The notes: generated by a model from the sequence alone, not told the origin. Counted from the first letter of the stretch, positions 10,742 through 20,747 are shown. The stretch is DNA of 64,000 nucleotides from Calothrix sp. 336/3 (GCF_000734895.2 NZ_CP011382.1:1094700-1158699); one strand, 5' to 3'. Translations and numbers: made by a program.

Positions 10742-10860
10742 CAGGACTTACATAACAGTACGTGATTATGAGCAATAGAAAATAATTGTCACAAACTCTG
10801 GGATTGCTCTCTTAGACTGGGTTGTAGTCCCTATAAAAAATACTGTTTACGTAAGTCCTG
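10742..10860. mobile_element. MITE-like element with 20-bp inverted ends
   Basis: CAGGACTTACATAACAGTA at 10742 is matched in inverse by TACTGTTTACGTAAGTCCTG ending at 10860. That gives an imperfect terminal inverted repeat around about 80 bp of non-coding DNA. AGGACTTACG-type termini are common on cyanobacterial insertion elements and their miniature derivatives. There is no open frame and no obvious target duplication. It lies just downstream of the beta-helix protein gene and may help end its transcript. Confidence 0.55.
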
Positions 10861-10874
10861 TTCATCTAAATCAG

Positions 10875-12716
10875 CTAATTTCCTAACTGTTCAAGGGTGG
10901 CATTTAAGCCATTATTATTTAGCATTTGCAGCATATTTTCCGCATTATAACGGCTACTGAAAACGCCTGCTTGCATAACTGCTTGCCCTTGCCAAACTGT
11001 TGGAAATGCTTCGGGAGCAATAAATCTGACGATTTCCTGATCTCTTTGACTGCGCACGACTGCCATAACCCGGAAGCGAGAACCGTTGATTGGTTGCTCT
11101 ATTCCTTGGGGGTTAGGGTTGCTATTGTAGGCAGTTGTGTTATTCACCTGAGAAAGACTAGCACTGTTTACAGGTAGAAGGGTATTCGCCCCTCTTTTCC
11201 GTGGTCGGTAATTGCTGTTAGGTTGGGTAGTGCTAGGTGCTGTGAACTCAATGACTTGGCTAGAGTTATTGTTGAAATTATTATCAGGATTAATTTGTAC
11301 GTAGTTAACTTGGGCTTTTGGTGGGTTTTGACTACCTATTTCCGCTTGCCAAGCCGGAGTATTGGAGACTACAGGTGTCAAGCTGGTAGGCGTGGGAAAG
11401 GCTAGGGGTTCTCTGGTTGTTTTCTGGGGTAGTTGTCGTTGGTTTGTCTGACGGGATTTCGGGGTATTTAGGGCTACAGCACTATTGATAGGGGGTAAAG
11501 GGGCTGCCCAATCGATTTCCCTGGTAGGGGGGGATTCTGGGGCATTTTCCCTGGGATTCTGGGGCTGAGGGTTGTTAACGATCGCCCTTGACATGGTGTT
11601 GATATCAACTCTGCCAACAATGCGATCGCTCTGCAAATTATTTCCGTAAACAGCAATTACCCGTTTAGCTGCCGCCCCATTGATATCATAGCGCCCGTTA
11701 CGGCGAAACTCGTTACCTCCTGGCTCCGTAGCATTACCCAAGTCAGGCTGGGCTTCTGCTAAACTAACTAACCCGTCTTCCCGATTACTCTGGATGATGT
11801 TATTACGTAAAATCGGGCGAGATGATGCCTGTACCACAATCCCACTGCGGTTATATTCTATTTGGTTGCTCACAATCAGAGGTTGAGCCTGTTGGGCAAT
11901 ATTTATACCAAAACCAGTGTATTGAAACAGATTTTCCCGAATTTCCGCTTGGGATGCACCAGTAATGGTAATACCGTTAGCACCATTGCGGAGAAAACTA
12001 TTACCACGCACCAGAGGAAGCGCATTACCTGTGACTGATACTCCATCCTGAGTATTACCAGTGAAGGTATTATCCGCAATCAAGGGATTGCCAGACTCAA
12101 TCCACACACCGTAACCCCTGGGATTACTATTGGTGACTGTCACCCCAGTTAAGGTAGTTTTGGGAGCTGCAACGATCGCCACATTTTGCCCACCAAAATT
12201 CCGACTGAGATACTCTCCACCACCTGTAATGACAATTCCTCTCCCCTTCCCACGAACATCCCCCTGAATAGAAACACCAGGTTTGAGAATTAATGGAAAA
12301 ACTTCCCCTGACTGAGCGCTGTATGTACCCCTTTGCAGCATAATTACTGTATCAGGTTGAGCCTGACGCAATGCCTGGGTAATTGTCCTTAAGGGAGTAC
12401 GCTCATTGCCATTCCCTGAGGTGTCATCTCCGACACTTGGGTTGACAAATAGGACATTAACCTGAGAAATTGTTTTCTCACCCGGTAATTTGTTTTGGGC
12501 AGTAATTGGCGTTTGTGCCATTGCTCTGTGGGCATCACTATCCCACCAAGTCACAGCTGTTCCAGCCGTTACAAACAAAAGGGAGGAATGAACTAGCGAA
12601 AATATAGCAATTTTTTTCCCAAAGTAGTTTAATTTACATTTTTTTACAAAAACCGTTGCCGACAACATGTCTGTCAACCGAGATTTTAGGGAAACGTAGG
12701 GGTAAATCAATTTCAA
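10875..12716 (-). CDS. secreted DUF1565 right-handed beta-helix protein
   Basis: 613 residues. An N-terminal region with a hydrophobic segment (about 38-58) precedes a DUF1565 start (VNPSVGDDTSGNG-RTPLRTITQAL) and a parallel beta-helix of short repeats (about 170-350) rich in the NxF/NNxI turns of the pectin-lyase-like fold. A Pro/Asn/Gln-rich linker (about 380-540) follows. The C-terminal 70 residues (VMQAGVFSSRYNAENMLQML) look like a SPOR-type fold that binds denuded glycan strands. The role is unknown; cell-envelope or carbohydrate binding is an inference. Met17 is an alternative start. Confidence 0.75.
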   Translation of the reverse strand: MKLIYPYVSLKSRLTDMLSATVFVKKCKLNYFGKKIAIFSLVHSSLLFVTAGTAVTWWDSDAHRAMAQTPITAQNKLPGEKTISQVNVLFVNPSVGDDTSGNGNERTPLRTITQALRQAQPDTVIMLQRGTYSAQSGEVFPLILKPGVSIQGDVRGKGRGIVITGGGEYLSRNFGGQNVAIVAAPKTTLTGVTVTNSNPRGYGVWIESGNPLIADNTFTGNTQDGVSVTGNALPLVRGNSFLRNGANGITITGASQAEIRENLFQYTGFGINIAQQAQPLIVSNQIEYNRSGIVVQASSRPILRNNIIQSNREDGLVSLAEAQPDLGNATEPGGNEFRRNGRYDINGAAAKRVIAVYGNNLQSDRIVGRVDINTMSRAIVNNPQPQNPRENAPESPPTREIDWAAPLPPINSAVALNTPKSRQTNQRQLPQKTTREPLAFPTPTSLTPVVSNTPAWQAEIGSQNPPKAQVNYVQINPDNNFNNNSSQVIEFTAPSTTQPNSNYRPRKRGANTLLPVNSASLSQVNNTTAYNSNPNPQGIEQPINGSRFRVMAVVRSQRDQEIVRFIAPEAFPTVWQGQAVMQAGVFSSRYNAENMLQMLNNNGLNATLEQLGN

Positions 12717-13097
12717 TGCACTCCTTCGACCAATTCGACCAATAGAAAATTTTATACTCTCTGAGTAGCGAATATGTCGAGAATGTAAACGAGATATTTA
12801 CTATTGATTCAGGACTTATCTGCCAGATTTTTGACCTGGAAGTGCCTAAAACCGCTATTTTTGCGGGGCAGTTACTATCTGAGGCAGTTGGCAACAAACC
12901 TTAACCTGAAGCAGTCATTTTTTACAGGGTGTAAATCTGCCGATGTATCCATTGAGTTCATCGAAAATCTCCAATACCTTGACCTGATAGCTGCTTTTGA
13001 TACAGAGTTATTTTGTAAAATCTATAGATATGCGAAAAACATTGCGGATATGAGAGGGGCTGGCTGTTACGATGAAAGCACTAATGGGGTTGTAGTA

Positions 13098-14168
13098 ATG
13101 GTCGAGCCATACAGCCAAAAGGAACGCACACAGCAAGTTGTTTGCCGCATTCTAGATGCAAATTTAGACCGTGCCCGCGAGGGTTTACGGATAATTGAAG
13201 AATGGTGTCGTTTTGGCTTAAATAATGCACAATTTGCTAACGAATGCAAGCACCTGCGCCAGGAAATTGCCAGCTGGCACACTGTGGAATTGCGGGTAGC
13301 AAGGGATACGCCAGGTGACATGGGGACGGAGTTATCTCATCCCCAGGAGGAAACACGTAGTAGTTTGAAATCTTTACTTCAGGCGAATTTTTGCCGAGTG
13401 GAAGAAGCTATGCGTGTCCTGGAGGAGTACGGTAAACTTTATAGCCCAAGTATGGGGAAAGCTTTTAAGCAGATGCGTTATCGCATTTATACCCTGGAGA
13501 GTAACTTGATGGGGTATCAACGACATCAGATGTTGCAGCGATCGCACCTGTATTTAGTCACCTCCCCCGACGACAAGTTACTGGAGACGGTAGAAGCTGC
13601 CCTGAAAGGGGGGTTAACCCTGGTACAATACCGTGATAAAAATACCGATGATAATTTGCGGTTGGAGTTGGCACAGAAACTTTGTCAGCTTTGCCACAAT
13701 TACGGAGCGATTTTTATTATTAATGACCGGGTAGATTTGGCTTTAGCTGTAGATGCGGATGGTGTACACCTAGGACAACAGGATATGCCCATTGCTACAG
13801 CCCGTCAACTATTGGGTATTCACCGCTTAATCGGTCGTTCTACCACCAATTCTGACGAGTTGCAACGCGCGATCGCCGAGGGTGCAGATTATGTCGGTGT
13901 GGGACCAGTTTACGAAACTCCTACCAAAGCCGGCAAAGCACCTGCTGGTTTAGAATATGTGCGTTATGCAGCAAAAAACTGCCCCATTCCTTGGTTTGCC
14001 ATTGGAGGAGTGGATCCCACCAATGTCAATGATGTGGTTGATGCTGGTGCAAGTCGTGTTGCAGTGGTTCGCAGTCTGATGCAAGCAGAGCAACCCACCT
14101 TAGTCGCTCAGTATTTTCTTTCCCAACTCAATCGCGTACAACCAGAAACCACTTTTTTCCTGCGTTGA
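13098..14168 (+). CDS. thiE: thiamine-phosphate synthase, cyanobacterial two-domain form
   Basis: Joins HMP-PP and the thiazole phosphate to thiamine phosphate. The C-terminal TIM-barrel domain (about 135-345) has LVQYRDK, INDRVDLALAVDADGVHLGQ, GRSTTN, YVGVGPVYETPTK and AIGGV. The extra helical N-terminal domain (about 5-125, LDANLDRAREGLRIIEEW) is typical of cyanobacterial ThiE. I start at the ATG at 13098 (356 residues). The frame stays open 98 codons upstream to 12804, but that part does not look conserved; Met at 13050 is another option. thiS follows 143 bp downstream, so the pair probably serves one pathway. Confidence 0.92.
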   Translation: MVEPYSQKERTQQVVCRILDANLDRAREGLRIIEEWCRFGLNNAQFANECKHLRQEIASWHTVELRVARDTPGDMGTELSHPQEETRSSLKSLLQANFCRVEEAMRVLEEYGKLYSPSMGKAFKQMRYRIYTLESNLMGYQRHQMLQRSHLYLVTSPDDKLLETVEAALKGGLTLVQYRDKNTDDNLRLELAQKLCQLCHNYGAIFIINDRVDLALAVDADGVHLGQQDMPIATARQLLGIHRLIGRSTTNSDELQRAIAEGADYVGVGPVYETPTKAGKAPAGLEYVRYAAKNCPIPWFAIGGVDPTNVNDVVDAGASRVAVVRSLMQAEQPTLVAQYFLSQLNRVQPETTFFLR

Positions 14169-14311
14169 TGTTTGATTGCGTATTTTGGTGTGGGAGGGTT
14201 CAGATCCCCGGTTTCTGATGGAAGTCGGGGAATCTTGATAATCTATGCACAAATACATAAATAAGGGAAATTGTCAAGTACTAGAAAAAGTCTTTTGTTT
14301 AGGAATTAGTA

Positions 14312-14524
14312 ATGTCTACCCAAATCACCTTGGAAGTAAACGGTGAAACCCGCAATTGTATTGCTCAAACCCTGCTACCAGAATTACTGCAACAGTTGGG
14401 TTTTAATCCTCGGTTAGTCGCAGTTGAGTATAATGGTGAGATTTTACACCGTCAATTCTGGTCAGAAACGAAAATTAATCAGGGCGATCGCCTGGAAATT
14501 GTCACAATTGTTGGTGGAGGATAA
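14312..14524 (+). CDS. thiS: sulfur carrier protein ThiS
   Basis: 70 residues, ubiquitin-like beta-grasp fold, ending in the diglycine tail (TIVGGG) whose terminus is thiocarboxylated to deliver sulfur to the thiazole of thiamine. The position right after thiE supports the call. The length is normal for ThiS. Confidence 0.95.
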   Translation: MSTQITLEVNGETRNCIAQTLLPELLQQLGFNPRLVAVEYNGEILHRQFWSETKINQGDRLEIVTIVGGG

Positions 14525-14595
14525 ATAATGTTAATTTCACCATCTATTTTCTCTGAGTATTTACAATTGTAATTACAGTATGAGAATTCCCCGAT

Positions 14596-15207
14596 ATGGC
14601 ATACAGTCAATTTACCCTAGAACAAATCAAAAAAGACTTTGGGATATCCATACTCGAACGATTTGGAATTTTCATTGATATACCAGAAGTAGATTGCAGT
14701 GATTTCCTCAAGCAAACACTACAGGATTATTTACCCCTAGCACTGGCAATTGATACAGAAAAAGCTCGCTCTGAGTTGATTGTAATGCCAATATTAGTGG
14801 AACTTAAAAAGCAATATCTATTGCAAAATCAATCACAAATTAGTATATTTTCTGGTCGGGAATTTACAGTTGATATTAGTAAAGGATTGAATGGTTTTTG
14901 TGATTTCTTAATTAGTCGTTCTCCCGAACAAATTATTATTGAAGCACCAGTTGTTGCATTGGTAGAAGCGAAAAATGATAATATTCAATCGGAATTAGGA
15001 CAGTGTATAGCAGAAATGATAGCAGCACAAATTTTTAATGAAATCAAAGGAAATCAAATTTCTACTATTTACGGTGTCATCACTACCGGAACAAACTGGA
15101 AATTTTTACGATTGAATGGTAAAACTATCGAGATAGATTTGAATGGATATTTTATCAGCCAATTAGGAAAAATATTGGGAATATTGAAAAGTGCGATCGC
15201 CAATTAG
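14596..15207 (+). CDS. hypothetical protein with PD-(D/E)XK-like core
   Basis: 203 residues, not assigned to a named family. The middle has a pattern suggestive of the PD-(D/E)XK nuclease fold: GFCDFLIS (Asp), then a strand [10 protein letters not shown] (Glu-x-Lys), then a helix [13 protein letters not shown]. This architecture occurs in many cyanobacterial hypothetical proteins of unknown role. No membrane segments are seen. It lies 71 bp after thiS on the same strand; a functional link to thiamine synthesis is unlikely. Confidence 0.6.
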   Translation: MAYSQFTLEQIKKDFGISILERFGIFIDIPEVDCSDFLKQTLQDYLPLALAIDTEKARSELIVMPILVELKKQYLLQNQSQISIFSGREFTVDISKGLNGFCDFLISRSPEQIIIEAPVVALVEAKNDNIQSELGQCIAEMIAAQIFNEIKGNQISTIYGVITTGTNWKFLRLNGKTIEIDLNGYFISQLGKILGILKSAIAN

Positions 15208-15256
15208 GAAGGTAAGGCAAAAGTCTCTGAATCGTCGAGTTTGATAGGGTTTTACT

Positions 15257-16510
15257 TCAAACTAATAAACAGGAATGAAGCAATTCCGGTGTGTAAAGCC
15301 AACGGTGCATACTTCTTTTATTAGCTAAAATTTTACCACGTCGCCCCAATTTTTCCCGAAGTTGGGGATTTTCGCATAATTCCCGAAATCCTTGCAAGAT
15401 TTCATCTCCAGAATTGGGATTAATTAAAATACCATTAGATTGATGAATTACTGCTTCTGTAGCATTTCTTAAACTGGAAGCAATCACTGGTTTGCCAAAA
15501 TAACCTGCTTCTAAATATCTGATGCCAAAATTTTCCTGTTTGCGAGTTTCTAGCAAGGCAAAGATATCACAAGCTACATAATAAGCAGCTAAATCATTAT
15601 CAGGAACATCACCGACAAAATGCACCCACTGCGTCAGTCTTAAGCGGTTGACTAGGGATTTCAGTTCTGATTCATATAATCCCTTACCGCAGATAATATG
15701 GTGAACATCATAACCCCAGTTGAGGAGTAGGGGTAAATTTTCAATAATTTTATCAAGTCCTTGGAATTTATCCAGTTTACCTACAGATAAAATGGCGATC
15801 GCGGTTGACGATATACTATAGCGATCGCGGATTCGCCGACGTAAATCATCTAGTAAAATCGGACTCATCCCCATAGTAAATTTTTCTTTGTAAACCACCG
15901 GATGGATGATATGGGTGGGAGTTTCCACAGGAAAGTAATTATGCAAAGTATCCCGCGTAGACACACTATTACAAATCACTCCTTGGGCGCGTTTTAGAGT
16001 TAAATTAAATAGCGATCGCCATCCTGGAATATTTTTTTTATTATCAATATCATGACCATGAAGATAAATGAAAAAGCGAATTGGTAGTAAATAGCTCAGA
16101 CATAGCAAAGAAATAAATTCATAGCCATGACCCCATTCAATATAACGGTAATGATAGCGAAAATATAATTTAATTGCCCAGACAAATGACCAAAATAAAT
16201 TCAAAATGGGAATACAAAATCTTCCCAAACTACTATGACGTAAATAATCCGGAATATCCCAACGATAAACAGGAAAATCCTGTACTTTATCAAAGGATAT
16301 ATCTGCTTGACAACTAGATGTTAGAACAACTACGCGCTCTGGTTCTTGACGACAGCGCTGATAAATATATTCAGAAATTTCACTATTTTGTGGTAAAAAC
16401 TGACTAGATATAACTAAAATATCGGGAGATGTGACTTTATCGGTAATTTTTAATTGAATATGTGAAATATTTTCCATCTTTGGGTTAATAGATTCACTTT
16501 TGAACAGCAA
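15257..16510 (-). CDS. glycosyltransferase, GT4-like
   Basis: 417 residues with the GT-B layout. The N-terminal half carries an aromatic, membrane-associating stretch (about 95-150). The C-terminal Glycos_transf_1 domain has ILSVGKLDKFQGLDKI, VHFVGDVPDNDLAAYYVACDIF and ENFGIRYLEAGYFGKPVIAS, the last holding the E-x7-E nucleotide-sugar motif. It likely adds a sugar during surface polysaccharide or glycolipid synthesis; donor and acceptor are unknown. Met12 is an alternative start. It is monocistronic and convergent with its left neighbour. Confidence 0.85.
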   Translation of the reverse strand: MLFKSESINPKMENISHIQLKITDKVTSPDILVISSQFLPQNSEISEYIYQRCRQEPERVVVLTSSCQADISFDKVQDFPVYRWDIPDYLRHSSLGRFCIPILNLFWSFVWAIKLYFRYHYRYIEWGHGYEFISLLCLSYLLPIRFFIYLHGHDIDNKKNIPGWRSLFNLTLKRAQGVICNSVSTRDTLHNYFPVETPTHIIHPVVYKEKFTMGMSPILLDDLRRRIRDRYSISSTAIAILSVGKLDKFQGLDKIIENLPLLLNWGYDVHHIICGKGLYESELKSLVNRLRLTQWVHFVGDVPDNDLAAYYVACDIFALLETRKQENFGIRYLEAGYFGKPVIASSLRNATEAVIHQSNGILINPNSGDEILQGFRELCENPQLREKLGRRGKILANKRSMHRWLYTPELLHSCLLV

Positions 16511-17082
16511 AAATTGAGTTTAGCTAGAGAAAATTTACTGTTTCTGCAACACAAACACTATTGTTAATTTATTAAGTGACTTTTTCTTCGGTGAATGAAA
16601 ATCTATTTTTTCTAATCTGCCCAGAAAATTTACTCAGGTTAAGCTTGGGGGAACATTACTATACTTATTGATGCTAATCCTCAAGTTAAACAAAATCCCT
16701 ATTTTGCAGCAAAAGTTATTATTTTCGAGATACCAGGATTGCCGATAAATTGAGTTGGCAAAAAATCTTGATTGAGCTATAATAGTTAATCCAACTATCC
16801 AGATTTATCTATCATTAACCAAGCAAAAAGTCCTGGAGCAGACCTCACGAGTAATCATTCTCATTTAGAATATCTATTTATTCAGAGAAAATCCTGCCAA
16901 AATGCCGATTGCACCCTATTACTGGATTAAGGCGAATTGTGCGGTAGGAGTAGGGAGTAGTGAGATGAATTTAGCAGTGAAAGTTTTTTTGGTGGAATAG
17001 TAAAATTGAGGAAAAAGGGAAAGGAGAAGACTGAAGAGTATTTTTGGTTCCCTGTATCACCTGTTCCCTGGTGCAAATGGAG
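16511..17082. other. intergenic region, no recognised gene
   Basis: About 570 bp between two leftward genes. It carries a few purine-rich GGAGTAG-type repeat units near 16945-16965 and otherwise nothing I can name. Confidence 0.4.
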
Positions 17083-17712
17083 TTAATGCTCAAATAAATC
17101 CTTAAATTGCAGCAAATCGAGGGAAACTATTGTTGGTAAACATTGAAAACATTCCTCAACTAGTTCTAAACGTTCTTCTCGTTGCAGCATCCCGATTAAT
17201 TTTTGTCGCACATTAATTAAATGACGCACATCATTAGCAGCATAGCTTAATTGAGCTTCAGTTAAATTTGCTGCATTCCCCCAGTCAGAAGTTTGAGCGC
17301 TTTTATCTAATTCAATTCTTTCTAATTCTAAAACCACATCCTTTAGTCCGTGACGGGGGGTGTAGGTACGTACTAACTTGCTAGCAATCTTGGTACAGAA
17401 AAACGGATTTACCCAAATACCGAGGTGATAACGCAGAGTTGCTAAGTCGAAGCGGGCAAAATGAAAGATTTTGGTGATATTTTTGGCTTCTAGGAGGGTT
17501 TTCAAGTTGGGAGCCTGAGTTTGTCCCTTGAGGATACGAATAGCTGTCACCTGTCCAGATTCATTACATAATTGTACAAGACACAGACGATCGCGCTGGG
17601 GAATCAATCCCATGGTTTCCGTATCAACAGCGATCGCCTCTGATTGGAGATATTGGGATAGAGCTGTTTGACTCAAATCAGAATCACAAACTTGAAAATC
17701 AGCTAAGGTCAT
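17083..17712 (-). CDS. RNase D-type 3'-5' exonuclease (DEDDy)
   Basis: A single DEDDy exonuclease domain. Exo I is VDTETMG, Exo II is FHFARFDLATLRYH, and Exo III is YAANDVRHL. I start at the Met at 17712 (209 residues, MTLADFQV), because the 45 upstream codons are not part of the domain. It lacks the HRDC domains of full RNase D, as is usual for the short cyanobacterial form. Likely substrates are structured RNA 3' ends such as tRNA precursors, by family analogy. Confidence 0.85.
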   Translation of the reverse strand: MTLADFQVCDSDLSQTALSQYLQSEAIAVDTETMGLIPQRDRLCLVQLCNESGQVTAIRILKGQTQAPNLKTLLEAKNITKIFHFARFDLATLRYHLGIWVNPFFCTKIASKLVRTYTPRHGLKDVVLELERIELDKSAQTSDWGNAANLTEAQLSYAANDVRHLINVRQKLIGMLQREERLELVEECFQCLPTIVSLDLLQFKDLFEH

Positions 17713-17859
17713 ATCAATAAAAAATAAATCATCATCTTGATTGCCAATCAAGTATCCCACAATTTCAAAACCCCGACCTTTGCCAAGAAAATCGGGGTTA
17801 TACATCACAGAAATATTTCTGACAATTCCTGAGGAGAACTGGAGCAAAATCCCAACTCA

Positions 17860-18384
17860 TCAAGAGCAGAAAATTGTGTTGATTTTACTTAACTCAAACC
17901 AAGTACGTTCAGCAATCACACCATCTACGGGTAAACCGACAGCTTTTTGAAATTCCTTAACTGCTGCTTCAGTACGAGAACCAAAGTCACCTTCTAGGAT
18001 GTAATTGTAATAGCCAGCGATCGCCAGTCTTTCTTGTACCTTTTTCACCAATTCTCCCTTAGCACCCTTCTTGAGAATTACCATATCTACCGGCGCACCT
18101 TTAAACAGCGATCGCCATACCTTATCCCCAACAATTCCATCCTGGGTTTGAAATACTCTGCCTTGGAAAACCTTCACCGCAGCAGTAGTTTTTGCACCAA
18201 ATACACCGTCAACCACTTCTTTCCCAGGAAAAACACAATTACCCTGTCCATTATGGATAACAAAAGCACCATAACTCAGTAATAAACCTTGCAATTCTTT
18301 GACAACCTCTCCCTGGGAACCTTGTTTGAGAACAGGTTTACGCAGTTCAGCAGAGGCAGTTAAATCTGTAGCAAATGATGTCAT
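17860..18384 (-). CDS. peptidoglycan-binding protein with two PGB1 domains
   Basis: 174 residues made of two PG_binding_1 repeats: about 20-90 (GSQGEVVKELQGLLLSYG to DGIVGDKVWRSL) and about 100-165 (GAKGELVKKVQERLAIAGY to DGVIAERTWFEL). No catalytic domain and no clear signal peptide is present, so how it reaches the wall is unclear. It probably binds cell wall. It is upstream of, and collinear with, the exonuclease gene. Confidence 0.85.
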   Translation of the reverse strand: MTSFATDLTASAELRKPVLKQGSQGEVVKELQGLLLSYGAFVIHNGQGNCVFPGKEVVDGVFGAKTTAAVKVFQGRVFQTQDGIVGDKVWRSLFKGAPVDMVILKKGAKGELVKKVQERLAIAGYYNYILEGDFGSRTEAAVKEFQKAVGLPVDGVIAERTWFELSKINTIFCS

Positions 18385-18569
18385 AGTTTTTATTTGAGAA
18401 ATTTGATTGGTTCTAACTAATTCATCACACCCACCTAGAGAAAATCCGTATTTTCCCTCTTACCCTCATGGGTACTTCTTCCTTTCTTCACAATACCTGT
18501 CAAAATACCTAAGTATTTCTTTCTTCACTATTCCTTAAAATAGTTGGGTTCTCTCATTCCAAGGAAATC

Positions 18570-19058
18570 ATGACTGACTTAACCATTCGTGCTGCCGAAC
18601 CTGGTGATTGTGCAACTCTGTTTCACCTCATCAAAGCACTGGCAGAATATGAAAAGCTTTCCCATACAGTCACTGGTAGTGCTGGGGATTTAGAAAAACA
18701 CCTCTTCGGTACACCCCAATATGCGGAAGCACTGTTAGCCGAAATCTCTGGGCAAGCTGTCGGTTTTGCCCTCTTTTTCCCCAATTATTCCACCTTTCTC
18801 ACCCAACCAGGCATTTACCTGGAGGATATTTTTGTGCTGCCAGAATATCGCCGTCAAGGTATCGGTAAAGCTTTGTTAACAACAGTTGCCCAAATTGCGG
18901 TAGCAAGAAACTGCGGACGTTTAGAGTGGAGTGTTTTAGATTGGAACCAGCCTGCACAGGCATTTTACCGCCAGATGGGAGCCTCAATTCTCGATGAGTG
19001 GCGGATTTGTCGTGTGACTGGAACCGCATTAACCGAGCTAGGAAATCTCGCAACTTAA
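18570..19058 (+). CDS. GNAT-family N-acetyltransferase
   Basis: 162 residues, one GNAT domain. The acetyl-CoA loop is visible as VLPEYRRQGIGKALL (R/Q-x-x-G-x-G/A), followed by the WSVLDWNQPAQAFYRQMGA segment seen in diamine/spermidine-type acetyltransferases. The substrate is probably a small amine, but this is not determined. The gene stands alone between divergent and unrelated neighbours. Confidence 0.9.
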   Translation: MTDLTIRAAEPGDCATLFHLIKALAEYEKLSHTVTGSAGDLEKHLFGTPQYAEALLAEISGQAVGFALFFPNYSTFLTQPGIYLEDIFVLPEYRRQGIGKALLTTVAQIAVARNCGRLEWSVLDWNQPAQAFYRQMGASILDEWRICRVTGTALTELGNLAT

Positions 19059-19141
19059 TGTAATATTAAATACCTGAGTTGCAAACAAAAGTCAGTGTAA
19101 TAAATCCCTATTGACAATGACTAGGTAAAATCCAAAATCTT

Positions 19142-19155
19142 CGATTTTAAAATCG
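19142..19155. promoter_or_regulatory. 14-bp perfect palindrome upstream of petJ
   Basis: CGATTTTAAAATCG lies 106 bp before the petJ start codon. A perfect palindrome at this place could be an operator, since copper-responsive control of petJ is known in cyanobacteria. I do not recognise the motif, and it could simply be a hairpin. Confidence 0.3.
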
Positions 19156-19260
19156 TTTCAGCGAAGTATGACAGCCCGTCTTTTGACGAGAGGAACGGTG
19201 CAAATGAGAATGGTTAAGGATATATCACCGAATCATCCTTTGTTACAGAGGGAACACGCA

Positions 19261-19596
19261 ATGAGAAGAATTCTTTCAGTATTAGTTTTAGGTCTAGCTA
19301 TCTTTACCTTTGCTTTTAGCAGTCCTGCCCTCGCTGGAGACGCTGCAAGCGGAGCCAAAGTTTTCAGTGCCAACTGTGCTGCTTGTCACGCTGGTGGTAA
19401 AAACTTAGTGCAAGCTGACAAAAACCTGGGCAAACCTGCTTTAGAAAAATACGGTATGTATTCCGCAGAAGCCATTATTACCCAAGTTACCAAGGGCAAA
19501 AATGCTATGCCCGCGTTTGCTGGTCGTTTGACTGCTACACAAATCGAGGATGTTGCAGCATACGTCCTATCTGAAGCAGACAAAGACTGGAAATAG
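19261..19596 (+). CDS. petJ: cytochrome c6 (cytochrome c553) precursor
   Basis: Soluble thylakoid-lumen electron carrier between cytochrome b6f and photosystem I or the terminal oxidase. 111 residues from the ATG at 19261: signal peptide 1-25 ending AxA (SPALA), heme motif CAACH (Cys39, Cys42, His43), and axial Met83 in AMPAFAG. Upstream in-frame codons back to 19168 are not part of the protein, because this ATG directly precedes a normal signal peptide. A strong hairpin terminator follows. Confidence 0.95.
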   Translation: MRRILSVLVLGLAIFTFAFSSPALAGDAASGAKVFSANCAACHAGGKNLVQADKNLGKPALEKYGMYSAEAIITQVTKGKNAMPAFAGRLTATQIEDVAAYVLSEADKDWK

Positions 19597-19628
19597 TCTA
19601 AATAGAACTTTTGTACTATAGACAAGTA

Positions 19629-19662
19629 GGAGTGGGCAGTTTGTCCACTCCAGTGTTTTTTT
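19629..19662 (+). terminator. intrinsic terminator after petJ
   Basis: A perfect 7-bp stem GGAGTGG / CCACTCC with a 9-nt loop, followed within three bases by a run of seven T. It separates petJ from the TPR gene. Confidence 0.85.
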
Positions 19663-19688
19663 ATTAAAAAATCAAAAAAATTAGGAGA

Positions 19689-20606
19689 ATGCCTTTGAGT
19701 CGTTATTACCGATTCATGCTCACTGCTGTCTTAGTCGTGGGTTTAGTTTGTATTCTCTTGGTAGCACCTGTACAGGCTGAGACTTCAGTTACAGCTACAG
19801 ACTTATGGCGATTGGGTATACAAAAGCTTTCGCGTCATGATTTTGAGGGGGCGATCGCCGACTTAACCCAAGCCATAGACATACAACCCAATTTTTCTTC
19901 AGCTTACGGTCATCGTTGTTTAGCCTACCTTGAGAATCAAGATTACCATAATGCGGTAACAGATTGTACAGTTGCCATCAAATTTTCTCCCCAAGACACC
20001 GAAGCATATTTGAATCGGGGACTAGCTCACTACAGAATGGGAGATTTTGCAGAGGCGATCGCCGACTATCAACAAGTCATTCACCAAAAACCCGCCGAAT
20101 TTCGTGCCTACTACAACCGGGGAATTGCCCATACATCCCTCGGTAATCATCAGCAAGCCATCATAGACTACAACCTAGCCCTGACACAAATCCATGCTTC
20201 CCTGACTTCTCTCCTCGCAGATATCTACAACGACAGGGGACTAGCAGAATTTGCCCTGAAAAATATTTCCGCCGCGATGATTGACTTTGATATGGCAATT
20301 CGCCTCAACGCCCAAGACTACCGAGGATACTTCAATCGCGGTTGTGTTTGTGCCAGAACCGGAGATCATCACGCAGCTGTCCATAACTTTTCCCAAGTTA
20401 TCCGCCTCAACCCTAGCAATGGTCAAGCTTACGTGAATAGAGGAATGTTATACCATCGCCTTGGTTATGAACAAGCCGCCCTACAGGATTTACACACAGC
20501 AGTGCAATACTTCGGTCATCAAAGGGAGAAAATCGCCTACGAAAAAACCCTAGAGTTAATTAAAAATGTGCAAAAAACCATACCAAGAAAAATTCAAATA
20601 GCTTAA
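19689..20606 (+). CDS. secreted or membrane-anchored TPR-repeat protein
   Basis: 305 residues. A hydrophobic N-terminal segment (about 9-30) is a signal peptide or anchor, then about six tetratricopeptide repeats fill the rest (for example AYLNRGLAHYRMGDFAEAIADY and FRAYYNRGIAHTSLGNHQQAI). TPR units mediate protein-protein contacts; the partner is unknown. The ATG at 19689 has an AGGAG ribosome site six bases upstream. Confidence 0.85.
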   Translation: MPLSRYYRFMLTAVLVVGLVCILLVAPVQAETSVTATDLWRLGIQKLSRHDFEGAIADLTQAIDIQPNFSSAYGHRCLAYLENQDYHNAVTDCTVAIKFSPQDTEAYLNRGLAHYRMGDFAEAIADYQQVIHQKPAEFRAYYNRGIAHTSLGNHQQAIIDYNLALTQIHASLTSLLADIYNDRGLAEFALKNISAAMIDFDMAIRLNAQDYRGYFNRGCVCARTGDHHAAVHNFSQVIRLNPSNGQAYVNRGMLYHRLGYEQAALQDLHTAVQYFGHQREKIAYEKTLELIKNVQKTIPRKIQIA

Positions 20607-20747
20607 ATTAATGACAATTTCCCATGCACTCGCAGCACTTATATTTATAAATTTTAGTTATCTATATCTAATTTTATATCTTCTCGTCTTCTACAACACT
20701 ATCATGCTTTGAGGGTGGGAATTATGGTTAGCGCCACACTACGTGAA

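Noticed and set aside
12804..13097. A 98-residue N-terminal extension of ThiE
   Set aside because: The segment is not ThiE-like; the known two-domain cyanobacterial form begins near the ATG at 13098.
17713..17847. N-terminal extension of the RNase D-type protein
   Set aside because: The conserved domain begins at the Met at 17712 and the extra 45 codons show no conserved feature.
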